Counted from the stretch's first letter, positions 1 through 9,853 are shown. The stretch: 64,000 nucleotides of DNA from Planctomycetaceae bacterium (GCA_014762625.1 JABURQ010000177.1:1-64000), one strand, 5' to 3'. The notes: generated by a model not told the origin, from the letters alone. Translations and numbers: made by a program.

Positions 1-149
1 GAACCTGTTCCCGGAATCAATCGCTCAAACGACCCACGAAGTTCCGTGAAGAACCAACAAGTGGAAGGAAAGGTGTGATGTTTGTATTGGACTCGGAACG
101 TGAGAGCGACTCAAGAGGCGAGTTTGGATATACTTTTATTCTGAGTTGT

Positions 150-275
150 ACTTGACGCAAAGATTTGAAGAGGCCAAGAATCGCGAAGGCGTCAATTGGA
201 AAAGAACACTGATCTTCGCTAATAAACACTAATGAAAGAAAACTAAACCAAAACCGCTTCCTGATTTCCTGCTTT
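150..275 (-). repeat. inverted copy of composite intergenic repeat (modules E-A-D)
   Basis: Read on the minus strand this stretch carries the same modules, in the same order, as the repeats at 34.5-36.7 kb: a degenerate E block (about 275-245), an A block (235-204, core ATTAGCGAAGATCAGTG) and a D block (189-151, ending TTTGCGTCAAG). No plausible gene lies in positions 1-325; the short open frames there have no coding character. The downstream gene begins at 326, so the repeat sits in its leader. Function unknown. Confidence 0.6.
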
Positions 276-325
276 CCTTATTCATAATATTCACTGCGGT
301 CCTCGCAGCGGACCCTACATTCAAA

Positions 326-2182
326 ATGACCAAGCCACCTCCACAATCATGCCAGCCTTGCAGCCGTGCATTCAACGCGGCGATGCTGCTCGCGCTGCTG
401 GGAGGAGTGGTGGTCGCACTGTTGATCGAATGGCCAAGGATTGAGGCGATCGCGGAATCGGGAGAATGGGCCAACCTGCTGCTGAATTTCAATTACGACA
501 GCACGCTGCCGTTGCTGTTGTTTCTGATGCTGCCGGTCGCGTGGCTGTGGCCGGGTCGGGAGAAGATTCTCTCCCCGGCTCCCGACTCGCGGGTCAAGAC
601 TGTATTGACCGCCCTGCTCCTCGGCGGTCTGTCTCTCCTGATGAGTCATCATGTCTCACAACTGGAAATCAAGGACCAGAAGTTCGGCGACCTCCCACCC
701 GCCTATCACGATGAATACAGTTACCTGCTGCAGGCGGAAGCGTACCTCGACGGACGCGTGTCGTATCCAATTCACGAGACGCATCCCGAACTATTCTCAC
801 AGTTTCACGTCCTAAATGAGACGACGTTCGCCAGTCGTTATTTTCCCGCCACGGGACTGGTCATCGCGCCGGGCCTCAAACTGGGGCGCCCCTATTGGGG
901 ACACTGGATCTGCGGAGCGCTGACGACGATTTTCATCTTTCTCGCCGGTAAGGAACTGGGGGGCTATAGAACCGGTCTCTTCGCGGGACTCTGCTGTGCG
1001 TTGTCGCCGGCGTTGGCGTTGTTCAGCAATCTGCTGCTGGCCCATCATCCGACGTTACTGGGGCTGTCGTCGTTTCTCTATTTCTACCTGCGGATGTGGC
1101 GGACGAAGTCTTTCGCATCCGGCATGCTGGCGGGCGTCGGTCTGGCGTTGGCGATGTTGTCGCGACCGATGGCGGCGGCGGGATTCGCGTTGCCGATGGG
1201 AGTCGTGCTTTTGGCGAATCTGATCCGTCCTGTGCAGTGGACTCATGACGAATCGGCTCCCGCGCGAAGCACCATTCTGAAGCTCAATCTGGCGGTCGGG
1301 CTGCCGATTATTGCCGGCTTGTTGATTCTGCTGCCGATCAACAAAGCGGTGACCGGCGATCTGTTCAAGCTCCCCTATTCGCAGTTTCAGACGATCTACA
1401 CGCCCAACCACGTGTACGGCTTCGACAATGTCGAGCGTGGTGAGGGACAACGGAAGAAAGAGACGTTTGCCAAATACGACAACTGGGCCGAGAACCTGAC
1501 ACCCGAGTCAGCGCGCACGAAAGTTTTCACCCGACTGGTCGCCAGCCTGCGTTGGACGTGGGGCATCGTGCCGTTGACGATGGCGGGTCTGTTCTGTCTG
1601 ATTCTGGCGGTCGAGGCGCGCAATCGCTGGGCGCTGATCGTACTTTCTTTGATCTCGATTCATGTCGCGCATGCTCCGTACTGGTTCACCGGGATTCAGG
1701 ACTGGCATTACGTGTTCGAAAGTTGCCTGATCTGGTTTTTGTTGTTGGGAGAAGTGACCGCGGCGATCTGGGGAATTTCCAAAACCAAAGGCCGACCGTT
1801 GCTGAAGTACTGGTGGCTGGGGATGCTGGCAGCTCCGATGCTGACGATGTATGTCTCGGCGGGCGACTTCTGGCCGGTGGCCCGGATGCAGAATGAGGTC
1901 GAGATCGTCGCCTTTTCGCGTCTGAAGTATCAGGAATTCGATCGCCTGCTCGAACAAGAGATCGGCGATCGCCGGGCGCTGGTGCTGATCGATCACGACG
2001 AAACCGACCTGCACATCGACTACATCGACAACGATCCGTCTTGGGACGCGCCAATTATTCGGGGTCGGGTCGATGAGGGCCGACCGGACGCCGAGCGTCT
2101 GGAAGAATTGAAGGCGGCGTTCCCGAAGCGGGAGATCTGGTATTTTAATGCTGCGCAGGGAAGTTTGGAATTGTTGGAATGA
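326..2182 (+). CDS. GT39-like multi-pass membrane glycosyltransferase
   Basis: A 618-residue polytopic protein with many hydrophobic segments from about residue 18 onward. The first external loop contains an acidic pair in YHDEYSYLLQAEAYLDGR (residues 127-144), the arrangement seen in dolichyl/undecaprenyl-phosphate mannosyl- and arabinosyltransferases of the GT39/ArnT type, where the Asp and Glu bind the lipid-linked sugar. The C-terminal 110 residues are soluble and mixed charged. The likely role is transfer of a sugar from a polyprenyl phosphate carrier on the outer face of the membrane; the substrate cannot be read. It stands alone, with a repeat-bearing leader upstream. A similar-sized protein is encoded at 12.5 kb. 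Start ATG at 326 follows no clear Shine-Dalgarno. Confidence 0.65.
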   Translation: MTKPPPQSCQPCSRAFNAAMLLALLGGVVVALLIEWPRIEAIAESGEWANLLLNFNYDSTLPLLLFLMLPVAWLWPGREKILSPAPDSRVKTVLTALLLGGLSLLMSHHVSQLEIKDQKFGDLPPAYHDEYSYLLQAEAYLDGRVSYPIHETHPELFSQFHVLNETTFASRYFPATGLVIAPGLKLGRPYWGHWICGALTTIFIFLAGKELGGYRTGLFAGLCCALSPALALFSNLLLAHHPTLLGLSSFLYFYLRMWRTKSFASGMLAGVGLALAMLSRPMAAAGFALPMGVVLLANLIRPVQWTHDESAPARSTILKLNLAVGLPIIAGLLILLPINKAVTGDLFKLPYSQFQTIYTPNHVYGFDNVERGEGQRKKETFAKYDNWAENLTPESARTKVFTRLVASLRWTWGIVPLTMAGLFCLILAVEARNRWALIVLSLISIHVAHAPYWFTGIQDWHYVFESCLIWFLLLGEVTAAIWGISKTKGRPLLKYWWLGMLAAPMLTMYVSAGDFWPVARMQNEVEIVAFSRLKYQEFDRLLEQEIGDRRALVLIDHDETDLHIDYIDNDPSWDAPIIRGRVDEGRPDAERLEELKAAFPKREIWYFNAAQGSLELLE

Positions 2183-2245
2183 AATAGGTGTGATTTTGTG
2201 TATACTTTTTTGAACTAAGTGTACACGAGCAAGGATTGATCACCT

Positions 2246-2944
2246 GTGACACATTCATTCGAGGTTTATATTGACGAATCACTCGATGAAGGATTCAAGT
2301 TCGATGGTCAAAACGAAAGCTCAACTTGGTTCGTGCTCTCAGCATTAGTAATCAAGAAAGAGAATGATCTCAAGCTTGTTGAGTTGACAAGAGAATGTCG
2401 AGAATTGCTTGGGAAACCTGACAAACACGATCTTCATTTTAGGAAATTGAAACACGAGCAAAAGGTTGCTTACTTGAAGCAAATTCCATCAGTTCCCATC
2501 AGAACAATCACTGTAGCCTGTAACAAAAGAGAGCTGAATGAACCGGAGTATTTACAACAGGGCTATAATTTATATTACTACTGTGTGAGATATCTTTTGG
2601 AAAGAGTTTCATGGCTTTGTCGCGAGCACCAAAGAAACGTTGAAGGCAATGGACAGGCAAGAATTATTTTTTCCAACCGATCGGCCATGTCTTACGATGA
2701 GATCAAAGATTATCTCAAAAGACTACGCGAGAAAGAATCCATCCAAATTGATTGGTCAGTTATCGATGAAGAGAACATTATCGCGATTCCACATAGGCTT
2801 CGAGCCGGTTTTCAATTGGTAGATGCAGTTGCCGGTGCCTATGCGGCCATGCTTGAAAAAAATCACTACGGTGATATCGAAACACGATACGTTAAAGAGA
2901 TTCTGAGAGTTGCTTACAGAAACAATGGAAGCCTTTTCGGATAA
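2246..2944 (+). CDS. DUF3800 domain protein, C-terminus cut by an in-frame TAA
   Basis: The 232-residue product has the DUF3800 hallmarks: an N-terminal YIDES (residues 8-12) and a C-terminal QLVDAVAGAYA, acidic residues reminiscent of an RNase H-like fold. DUF3800 proteins are common accessory genes, sometimes near defence or mobile genes; their activity is not established. GTG start at 2246 with AAGGA ten bases upstream. The gene is visibly more AT-rich than its neighbours. The reading frame stops at a TAA (2942-2944), but translation past it gives GLKIWPEFPAQ and stays open to a TAA at 3014-3016. Family members usually end with a GYGLK-(I/F)-(W/F)-P motif, so the TAA appears to replace the tyrosine codon. 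The protein may still fold without its last 24 residues. Confidence 0.75.
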   Translation: MTHSFEVYIDESLDEGFKFDGQNESSTWFVLSALVIKKENDLKLVELTRECRELLGKPDKHDLHFRKLKHEQKVAYLKQIPSVPIRTITVACNKRELNEPEYLQQGYNLYYYCVRYLLERVSWLCREHQRNVEGNGQARIIFSNRSAMSYDEIKDYLKRLREKESIQIDWSVIDEENIIAIPHRLRAGFQLVDAVAGAYAAMLEKNHYGDIETRYVKEILRVAYRNNGSLFG

Positions 2945-3018
2945 GGCTTAAAAATTTGGCCAGAATTCCCAGCTCAAGTCATTCGAAAATCAGACGAATT
3001 CGATTGGCTCAAATAAAA

Positions 3019-3104
3019 AAGCAGACCCCGGGCCAGAGGATCCCACGCCCATTGGCGCTGCCAGCATTAAGCTGACCACTGGTAACTCCCGCGCTTGTCT
3101 GCTT
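3019..3104. repeat. 86-bp element bounded by 8-bp inverted repeats
   Basis: The ends AAGCAGAC (3019-3026) and GTCTGCTT (3097-3104) are perfect reverse complements and enclose a GC-rich interior with smaller possible stems (for example CAGC/GCTG at about 3062-3074). It lies immediately after the original end of the DUF3800 gene in otherwise AT-rich sequence. It could be a transcript-end hairpin, a miniature mobile element end or a structured RNA. It lacks a following T-run and lacks the conserved core sites of an integron attC. Confidence 0.4.
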
Positions 3105-3330
3105 ATATGTATATTATCCTAGAGAATCTATTTCATCAAGCTCTATTTCAATAACCACTTGAGAAATTCACTGTAATCCTTTTTGTGAAAATCAGTTATG
3201 AACACTCTCTGAATTACTGAAAAGCGTGTCAAAAATGGAGGCATCGTTGAAAATTCATTTATCAACGCCTTTCGATGTGTTATCCTGAGGATCCCACCAT
3301 TTTTGAAGCTGCTCAAACGAGGTCCCGCCT
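3105..3330. other. AT-rich intergenic stretch, nothing recognised
   Basis: AT-rich spacer between the DUF3800 locus and the DUF1501 gene. No coding frame, promoter or repeat could be supported. Confidence 0.4.
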
Positions 3331-4722
3331 GTGTTGAATCTGATTGACGATGGATTGCCGCTCTGTGACGGAATTTCCCGACGGACGATGTTACGCGTCG
3401 GAAGCCTGGGACTCGGCGGACTCACACTGCCACAGTTGTTGGCACAACGCGCGTCGGCGAACGACAATCCGCCCGCCAAAGCGAAGAACGTGATTCTGTT
3501 CTGGCTGACCGGCGGCGTGCCGCAGCACGATACCTGGGATCCGAAGCCGAACGGTCCCGACGCGGCTCGGACTCCCTTCGGCGTCATTCCGACCTCAACT
3601 CCCGGTCTCCATATCGGCGGCTTAATGCCGAAGACGGCACAGCTCACGCATCACATGGCGGTGATCCGCTCAATGTCCACGGGAGACAACGCACATTCCT
3701 CGAGCGGCTATCAGATGCTGACCGGCGTGCCCCATATTCCGCTCAGTCGCGAAAACGCCCTCCCCGAAGCGCCGAACGACTGGCCGTCGCTCGATGCGAT
3801 GATCCGCACGCAGATTCAAAACAAACAGGGACTGCCGTCCGCCATCACACTTCCGAAACATATCGCCAACGTCGGCGACAAAACCTGGCCCGGTCAGGAC
3901 GCCGGCTTCCTCGGTCGTCAATACGATCCGTGGCTGCTGGATTGCGACCCTTCCGCGAAAGACTTCCAAATCCCGGCGCTGTCGCTTCCGGAGGACGTGT
4001 CGCAAGTCCGTCTCGACCGACGTCTCGGTTTGCTGCAACAGGTCGATCGGCATTTGAACAAGCTCGACCAACACGCCTCCGCCGAGAAATACGACTTGCG
4101 CACGTCGCAGGCGATCGAGTTACTCGCCGGCGAGGGAGCGCGGCAGGCGTTCGACCTGACGCAGGAATCGGACCAGATGCGTGATCGTTACGGTCGGACG
4201 AAATTCGGGCACAGCGTGCTGCTGGCGCGTCGCCTGATCGAAGCCGGTTCGACGCTCGTTCACGTCAACTGGCAGCGGATTGAAGGGAAGGAAAACAACG
4301 GCGGCTGGGACACGCACAAGAAACACAACGAGTCTCTGAAAGGCTGGTTGATGCCGATCATGGATCAATCCTTCTCGGCGCTGATCGAAGACCTCGAACA
4401 GCGGGGTATGCTGGACGAAACGCTGGTCGCGTGGGTGGGAGAATTCGGTCATACGCCCAAAATCAACGCACGTGCCGGTCGCGATCACTGGGGCCGGGCG
4501 TTCTCGATCGCTCTGGCGGGTGGTGGAATTCAGGGAGGCACGGTGATCGGCAAGACCGACAAACAGGCGGGACAGGTGGAGGAGGATCTAGTCCGACCCG
4601 CCGACTACATCGCGACGGTGCTGCACTGTCTGGGGATCTCTCCGGAGACGATCATCCACGACGCCCAGGGGCGTCCGATCCCGCTGTCGCGAGGGAAGGT
4701 AATTGATTCGATCGTTGCCTAA
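3331..4722 (+). CDS. DUF1501 protein, twin-arginine exported
   Basis: A 463-residue DUF1501 (sulfatase-like, alkaline-phosphatase-fold) protein, a family strongly expanded in Planctomycetes. Residues 17-22 (SRRTML) followed by a glycine/leucine-rich stretch form a Tat signal peptide. Motifs include FWLTGGVPQHDTWDPKP near residue 57, SSSGYQMLTG, and GEFGHTPKIN near residue 373, which supply conserved acidic and histidine residues of the fold. GTG start at 3331; no clear Shine-Dalgarno. In planctomycetes DUF1501 genes usually sit beside a DUF1549/DUF1553 (PSD1) cytochrome-type partner, but none is found here, so this copy is solitary. Its substrate is unknown. Confidence 0.9.
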   Translation: MLNLIDDGLPLCDGISRRTMLRVGSLGLGGLTLPQLLAQRASANDNPPAKAKNVILFWLTGGVPQHDTWDPKPNGPDAARTPFGVIPTSTPGLHIGGLMPKTAQLTHHMAVIRSMSTGDNAHSSSGYQMLTGVPHIPLSRENALPEAPNDWPSLDAMIRTQIQNKQGLPSAITLPKHIANVGDKTWPGQDAGFLGRQYDPWLLDCDPSAKDFQIPALSLPEDVSQVRLDRRLGLLQQVDRHLNKLDQHASAEKYDLRTSQAIELLAGEGARQAFDLTQESDQMRDRYGRTKFGHSVLLARRLIEAGSTLVHVNWQRIEGKENNGGWDTHKKHNESLKGWLMPIMDQSFSALIEDLEQRGMLDETLVAWVGEFGHTPKINARAGRDHWGRAFSIALAGGGIQGGTVIGKTDKQAGQVEEDLVRPADYIATVLHCLGISPETIIHDAQGRPIPLSRGKVIDSIVA

Positions 4723-4791
4723 AACGCCGAGAGGCCTCAGCGGCGATCAATCGTGAAGAGCCCGAGACAGATTCACAGTCTCACTCTTGGC

Positions 4792-5385
4792 CTATCGCAA
4801 GTCTTTTCTTATCGATTCAGCCATGAGTTTCACGTGCGTATCGATAGTGATATCGGAAGACTTAAATGTCTTGCCCAATGTCTCTTGCCCATGTAAACCA
4901 AATTCGAAGTGCAAATAAAACTGGCGATTATCGACTGTAATCAAATGCCCTGCATTACCGACATTACAGTCGCCTATCACGACCGTGCACCACATCGTAT
5001 CGGGCCTAATAGGTATGCCTTCAGAGACAGTCCATCCCACACTATTGGAGCCTATTGTTTTTTTGAAAACTGTTATTGGGTCTGGCTCTGCAAGAACTCC
5101 ATCGTAGGTTACTTTTAAATTTGCAGCTTCACAGTAAGAGACGACAGACTTGTGAATCCTTCCCAACGTATAAACGTCTATTTTTTGTGAAGCTCCGATT
5201 GCTGATTCTTGCAATTTTTGGAGATGTTGCTGAAATTTGCCCTCTTCCTGAGACAGCAATTGAGTTGAGGACCATAAAGTGGTCATTGCAAACACCAAGA
5301 GAACGAGCAGATGTCCTCGGTGCGCACTCTTCAGAATGAATCTCACAATCATAGATTTTATTTGCCGCTTGTGAACGTACCCCAT
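4792..5385 (-). CDS. secreted orphan protein
   Basis: A 197-residue product not recognised. An N-terminal basic stretch and a hydrophobic segment (about residues 26-46, LLVLLVFAMTTLWSS) indicate a signal peptide or anchor, with mature sequence from about residue 46. The remainder is a compact mixed domain with two Cys in WCTVVIGDC that could pair outside the cytoplasm. It is more AT-rich than flanking housekeeping genes and stands alone between two unrelated genes, which fits an accessory gene. The start may be ATG at 5352 (MIVRFILKSAHRG) rather than 5385. Confidence 0.6.
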   Translation of the reverse strand: MGYVHKRQIKSMIVRFILKSAHRGHLLVLLVFAMTTLWSSTQLLSQEEGKFQQHLQKLQESAIGASQKIDVYTLGRIHKSVVSYCEAANLKVTYDGVLAEPDPITVFKKTIGSNSVGWTVSEGIPIRPDTMWCTVVIGDCNVGNAGHLITVDNRQFYLHFEFGLHGQETLGKTFKSSDITIDTHVKLMAESIRKDLR

Positions 5386-5503
5386 GGTGTTTTGAGCTCC
5401 TCGTATTGGTTACCAAAACCCAAGAAATCTCCGTCAGATGCAATCTTCCACAGGCTTTTGGTTAAAAGCCCTTTGAAATTTTAAACCGTTTCTCAACACG
5501 CCG

Positions 5504-6373
5504 TTAATCGAACGATCCCTCTTTGGTCAGTTCGCGAAAAAGTCCCAACAGTTTCTGCGTGATGGGGCCCGGCTTGCCGTCGCCGATCGGGCGACCGTCC
5601 AGGCTGATGACGGCGATCACTTCCGCCGCGGTGCCGGTCAGGAAACACTCATCGGCGATGTAGATGTCGTGGCGGGTCATGGCGACTTCGCGGACTTCGA
5701 TGTCCGCTTCCCGGGCGAGGCGCATGACGGCGTTGCGGGTGACTCCTTCGAGGATGCCGGCGTCGTTGGGAGGCGTCATCAGGACGCCGTGTTTGATGAT
5801 GAAGATGTTATCGCCGGTGCATTCGGCGACTTCCCCTTTGTGATTGAGCATCAGGGCTTCGATGGTTCCGCCGTCGGTCGCTTCGACCTTCGCCATGATG
5901 TTGTTGAGGTAGTTGAGGGATTTGATTCGCGGACTGAGCGCCGAGGGATGGTTGCGGATCGTGCTGGCGGTGATCAGCGGCAGGCCGTTGTCGTAAATCT
6001 CCTGCGGGTAGAGGGTGATCGTGTCGGCGATGATGATGACCTGCGGGTTGCTGGTTTTGCGGATGTCGAGCCCCAGGGCTCCCGCGCCGCGCGTAATCAC
6101 CAGGCGAACGTAACCGCTTTCAAGGTCGTTGGCTTTGACGGTCTCTTCGACGGCGGTCGTCATCTCCTCGGGAGAAATCGGAATCTCCAGACGAATCGAT
6201 CGCGCCGATTCGTACAGGCGGTCGATATGATCTTTCAGCAGAAAGACTTTCCCGTAATAAACGCGAATCCCTTCGAACACGCCGTCGCCGTAGAGCAGAC
6301 CGTGATCGAAAACGGAGACAACGGCTTCTTCCTGCGGCACGAGTTGGCCGTTGAGATACACCTGCCGGGACAT
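5504..6373 (-). CDS. ilvE: branched-chain-amino-acid aminotransferase
   Basis: A 289-residue class IV PLP aminotransferase that performs the last step of leucine, isoleucine and valine synthesis with glutamate as amino donor. Lys151 in RIKSLNYLNN is the Schiff-base lysine; FDHGLLYGDGVFEGIR (22-37) is the fold-type IV signature, and LTGTAAEV near the C-terminus binds the cofactor phosphate. Length fits the family. It is monocistronic: a terminator separates it from the upstream ABC genes. The partner genes ilvN and ilvC are 40 kb away in this window. Confidence 0.93.
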   Translation of the reverse strand: MSRQVYLNGQLVPQEEAVVSVFDHGLLYGDGVFEGIRVYYGKVFLLKDHIDRLYESARSIRLEIPISPEEMTTAVEETVKANDLESGYVRLVITRGAGALGLDIRKTSNPQVIIIADTITLYPQEIYDNGLPLITASTIRNHPSALSPRIKSLNYLNNIMAKVEATDGGTIEALMLNHKGEVAECTGDNIFIIKHGVLMTPPNDAGILEGVTRNAVMRLAREADIEVREVAMTRHDIYIADECFLTGTAAEVIAVISLDGRPIGDGKPGPITQKLLGLFRELTKEGSFD

Positions 6374-6444
6374 GATGAAACTTCCGCCTGAAAGAGAGTG
6401 GAAACACCCGCTCGATTAGCAGACTGCCAGGTTCGGTCGGGCTG

Positions 6445-6484
6445 AAAAAAACAGAAGCCGCCGCAAGTTGCGATCCGGCTTCTG
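6445..6484 (-). terminator. intrinsic terminator after the LolD-type gene
   Basis: On the minus strand, CAGAAGCCG (6484-6476) pairs perfectly with CGGCTTCTG (6460-6452) and is followed by seven T (6451-6445). It ends the two-gene ABC transcript just upstream of ilvE. Confidence 0.85.
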
Positions 6485-6526
6485 TGAGAAGTCTTAAGAC
6501 TGCCGACACACGGCGGAACGAGAGGT

Positions 6527-7255
<729 letters not shown>

Positions 7256-7323
7256 TGATGAAACGCCGGTTTGCTGGGGTCGTCAGGAATGGATCTTTGG
7301 TTCGGTCGTCGGTTGCGGTTTCG

Positions 7324-8922
7324 TTATTCGTAGCGCAACGATTTGACCGGATGGAGTCTTGCCGCGCGTCGCGCCGGCAAGATACTGGCCAGGATGGCGA
7401 TCGTGATCGCTCCCAGGGCGACCCAGAAAACCATCCACGGACTGACCATCGTCGGGATCTCGCTGAAGTAATAAATTTCTTCGTTAAAGACCGGCCGCCC
7501 GGTCAGCCAGGAGAGCCCGGTTTCGATTTCGTTGATGTAATTCACGAACAGGAGCCCCAGCGCAACGCCCACTCCACTTCCCACCATCCCCAACGCCAGG
7601 CCGTAAGAGAGGAAAATGCTCATGATGCCCGAGGCGCTGGCTCCGAGTGCTTTCATGATGCCGATATCGCGTGTTTTTTCGACGACAATCATGTAGAAGA
7701 TCGCCAGGATCCCGAATCCCGCCACCGCGATAATCAGGAACAACAGCACGTTCAGAATCGCGGATTCCATCTCAACCGCCGCCAGCAGAGGGCCCTGTTT
7801 ATCTTCCCAGGTCTGGACGACGAACGTCTCGGGAGGAAAGGCGGCTTTCAGTTTTTTCACCAATTCGGGGGCGTTCGAATAATCCTTCAGCTTGATTTGA
7901 ATGGTGGTGAAGTCGCGAACGTTCGTGCCAGGATGAACCATCCCGCGCACTTCCTGGAGGTAATCGAGGTTGCAGTAGATGAGGTTGGAATCGTATTCGC
8001 TCATGCCGGTTTTCAGAATATCGACAACCGTCACTCCCAGACTGACGGGAGCGGGAGGCATGGCGGCGTTCACAGTGGAGAGCTGAATATCATCGCCGGG
8101 TCGAACCATGAGGCGATCGATCACTTTTCCGTCTTTGGGATCGGTCATCTGGTAACTGATCAAACCGTGTCCGACGTAGGCTCGTCCGCGAAGGGGAGCG
8201 GTGGGATCGACTTCCTCCTGCGGTGAATCCTGATTCAGGAACGGATTCACGAGCTCATCGGGAGGCGTCACTGCCGGAGAAGGGCTCTCGGCAAAGTTGG
8301 GGGTGTCCGGGAGATCCCCGGCGGGTTCCGAGTCAGTGAAATCAGGTTGTTCCGAGTCAACGGTTTCCGGGCCGGAGGAGGTCTGGTTATATTCAGACCA
8401 ATCCGGGTCGGCGGTGTCTTCCCAGGAGCTGCGGAAGACCCAGTTTTTACGATATTCTTTTGCCTCGGCGGACAGTTCCCAATTCGGATCGCTCTTGGGG
8501 TCGCGCGTCCCTTTCTCTTTGTCATAACCGAGGAGGTATTCCTTCAGCGGTCCGACGCTCGACTTCCCGCGCGGCTCGATTCCGACGAGAGTCACGGGAC
8601 GCGTGATCGGTTCGTTCGCGAACTTGAACGTCATCATGCCGTACACTTCGACCGAAGTCGTCATTCCTTCGATGTCGTCGCCGCCAATCTTTTCGATCAT
8701 CTCCATCCAGCGATCGGCATCAGCCACGCCGTTCATGCTGGCGGTGCTGATGATGACATCCGCGAGGATGCCGTGCAGACGATCCTTCATTTCGACGCTG
8801 AAGCCCGCCATGACGGAATTCACGACAATCATCGTGGCGACGCCGAGCATCACGCTGATGATACTGGCGAGGGCGATGAATCGGGTGCGCAGATAACGAG
8901 TGGAAAGCAGAAATTTATACAT
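7324..8922 (-). CDS. FtsX-family permease, LolC/LolE type, with long periplasmic insert
   Basis: A 532-residue MacB/LolC-type permease: one transmembrane helix near residues 15-38 with the typical RYLRTRFIALASIISVMLGVATM start, a large periplasmic domain, and three C-terminal helices ending in LPARRAARLHPVKSLRYE. LolC/E proteins are usually near 400 residues; here the periplasmic domain carries an acidic, proline/serine-rich insertion at about residues 170-255, probably disordered. It is followed by its ATPase 68 bases downstream, forming a two-gene operon ended by the terminator at 6445. No second permease is present, so the complex may be a homodimer. Confidence 0.85.
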   Translation of the reverse strand: MYKFLLSTRYLRTRFIALASIISVMLGVATMIVVNSVMAGFSVEMKDRLHGILADVIISTASMNGVADADRWMEMIEKIGGDDIEGMTTSVEVYGMMTFKFANEPITRPVTLVGIEPRGKSSVGPLKEYLLGYDKEKGTRDPKSDPNWELSAEAKEYRKNWVFRSSWEDTADPDWSEYNQTSSGPETVDSEQPDFTDSEPAGDLPDTPNFAESPSPAVTPPDELVNPFLNQDSPQEEVDPTAPLRGRAYVGHGLISYQMTDPKDGKVIDRLMVRPGDDIQLSTVNAAMPPAPVSLGVTVVDILKTGMSEYDSNLIYCNLDYLQEVRGMVHPGTNVRDFTTIQIKLKDYSNAPELVKKLKAAFPPETFVVQTWEDKQGPLLAAVEMESAILNVLLFLIIAVAGFGILAIFYMIVVEKTRDIGIMKALGASASGIMSIFLSYGLALGMVGSGVGVALGLLFVNYINEIETGLSWLTGRPVFNEEIYYFSEIPTMVSPWMVFWVALGAITIAILASILPARRAARLHPVKSLRYE

Positions 8923-9192
8923 CGAAGGCCAATCCTTTGGCTGAGATGTGCGTCCGTGATGATGGCTGCCGGTTGCGGAAACTCTCCGCGACGAATCCGG
9001 GAGCGGGCGCGTCTTCGCGCTCTCGCGGGAATCGTAACAAAGGGGCTCGAAACGGCATAGGGCAAATCAGCTCCGGAAAACCGGTCTGACAAATGCTTGG
9101 ATTCGAGACGGCGAGACGCTACCCTTGGTGCAAGATGGAGAGGTGAAATCCACTCGCCCAGAGGCTCCACTACACGACAGTAACTTCCCACT

Positions 9193-9771
9193 ATGAATAA
9201 GGATACGGCTATGGAACCTGATGAAGTCATGTTGGATACCGAAGAACGCATGGAAAAAGCCGTCGAGACTTTTCACAACGGATTGACGGGACTTCGAACC
9301 GGACGCGCGACTCCCGGTTTGGTCGATTCGATCCGGGTCGATTACTACGGCTCGCCGACTCCTCTCAAACAGGTCGCGACGATCAGTGTTCCGGAACCGC
9401 AACAGATTGTCATCAAGCCGTACGATCAGGGGGTCGCGGGAGAGATTGCGAAAGCGATCGTCGCCAGCAATATCGGACTCTCCCCCAATAACGACGGCCG
9501 CCTGATTCGCCTTAACATCCCGCCGCTCTCCACCGAGCGACGAACGCAGCTCGTTTCCCGCGTGAAGGAACTGGCGGAAGAGGCTCGCGTAGCGATTCGG
9601 AATATCCGTCGCGACGCCAATAAACACATCGACGGCTCCGAAAAAGACAAAGTAATTTCCGAAGATGACGCCAAGCGCTACAAGGACGACATTCAGGAAC
9701 TGACCAAGAAGTATGAAAACAAGGTCAACGACATGGCGGAGTCCAAAGAAAAAGAAGTGATGGAAGAATAG
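9193..9771 (+). CDS. frr: ribosome recycling factor
   Basis: A 192-residue RRF that with EF-G splits post-termination ribosomes. The family core is clear: GLRTGRATPGLVDSIRVDYYG, the IS-VPEPQQIVIKPYD strand, and the C-terminal coiled-coil arm ending in a Lys/Glu-rich helix. Length is usual (about 185) with a short extra N-terminus, so translation may begin at a later ATG (9211 or 9229). It is divergent from the FtsX-like gene and ends in a strong terminator. Confidence 0.95.
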   Translation: MNKDTAMEPDEVMLDTEERMEKAVETFHNGLTGLRTGRATPGLVDSIRVDYYGSPTPLKQVATISVPEPQQIVIKPYDQGVAGEIAKAIVASNIGLSPNNDGRLIRLNIPPLSTERRTQLVSRVKELAEEARVAIRNIRRDANKHIDGSEKDKVISEDDAKRYKDDIQELTKKYENKVNDMAESKEKEVMEE

Positions 9772-9790
9772 TTGACGAGTCGAGAATCAC

Positions 9791-9831
9791 GACCGCTCGT
9801 ACTGACTCGTTCGGTTCGAGCGGTCTTTTTT
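9791..9831 (+). terminator. intrinsic terminator after frr
   Basis: GACCGCTCG (9791-9799) pairs perfectly with CGAGCGGTC (9817-9825), followed by six T (9826-9831). It sits 20 bases after the frr stop codon. Confidence 0.88.
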
Positions 9832-9853
9832 CTGCGCGAATGAGGACGCAACC

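Noticed and set aside
2183-2245. Operator-like palindromes (GTATAC, GTGTACAC) before the DUF3800 gene.
   Set aside because: Too short and too common to support a regulator-binding site.
3019-3104. Integron attC site.
   Set aside because: The RYYYAAC/GTTRRRY core sites are absent; no integron integrase or cassette genes nearby.
5669-6391. Long + strand open frame opposite ilvE.
   Set aside because: Low-complexity Asp/Gly/Val-rich translation; opposite-strand shadow of ilvE.
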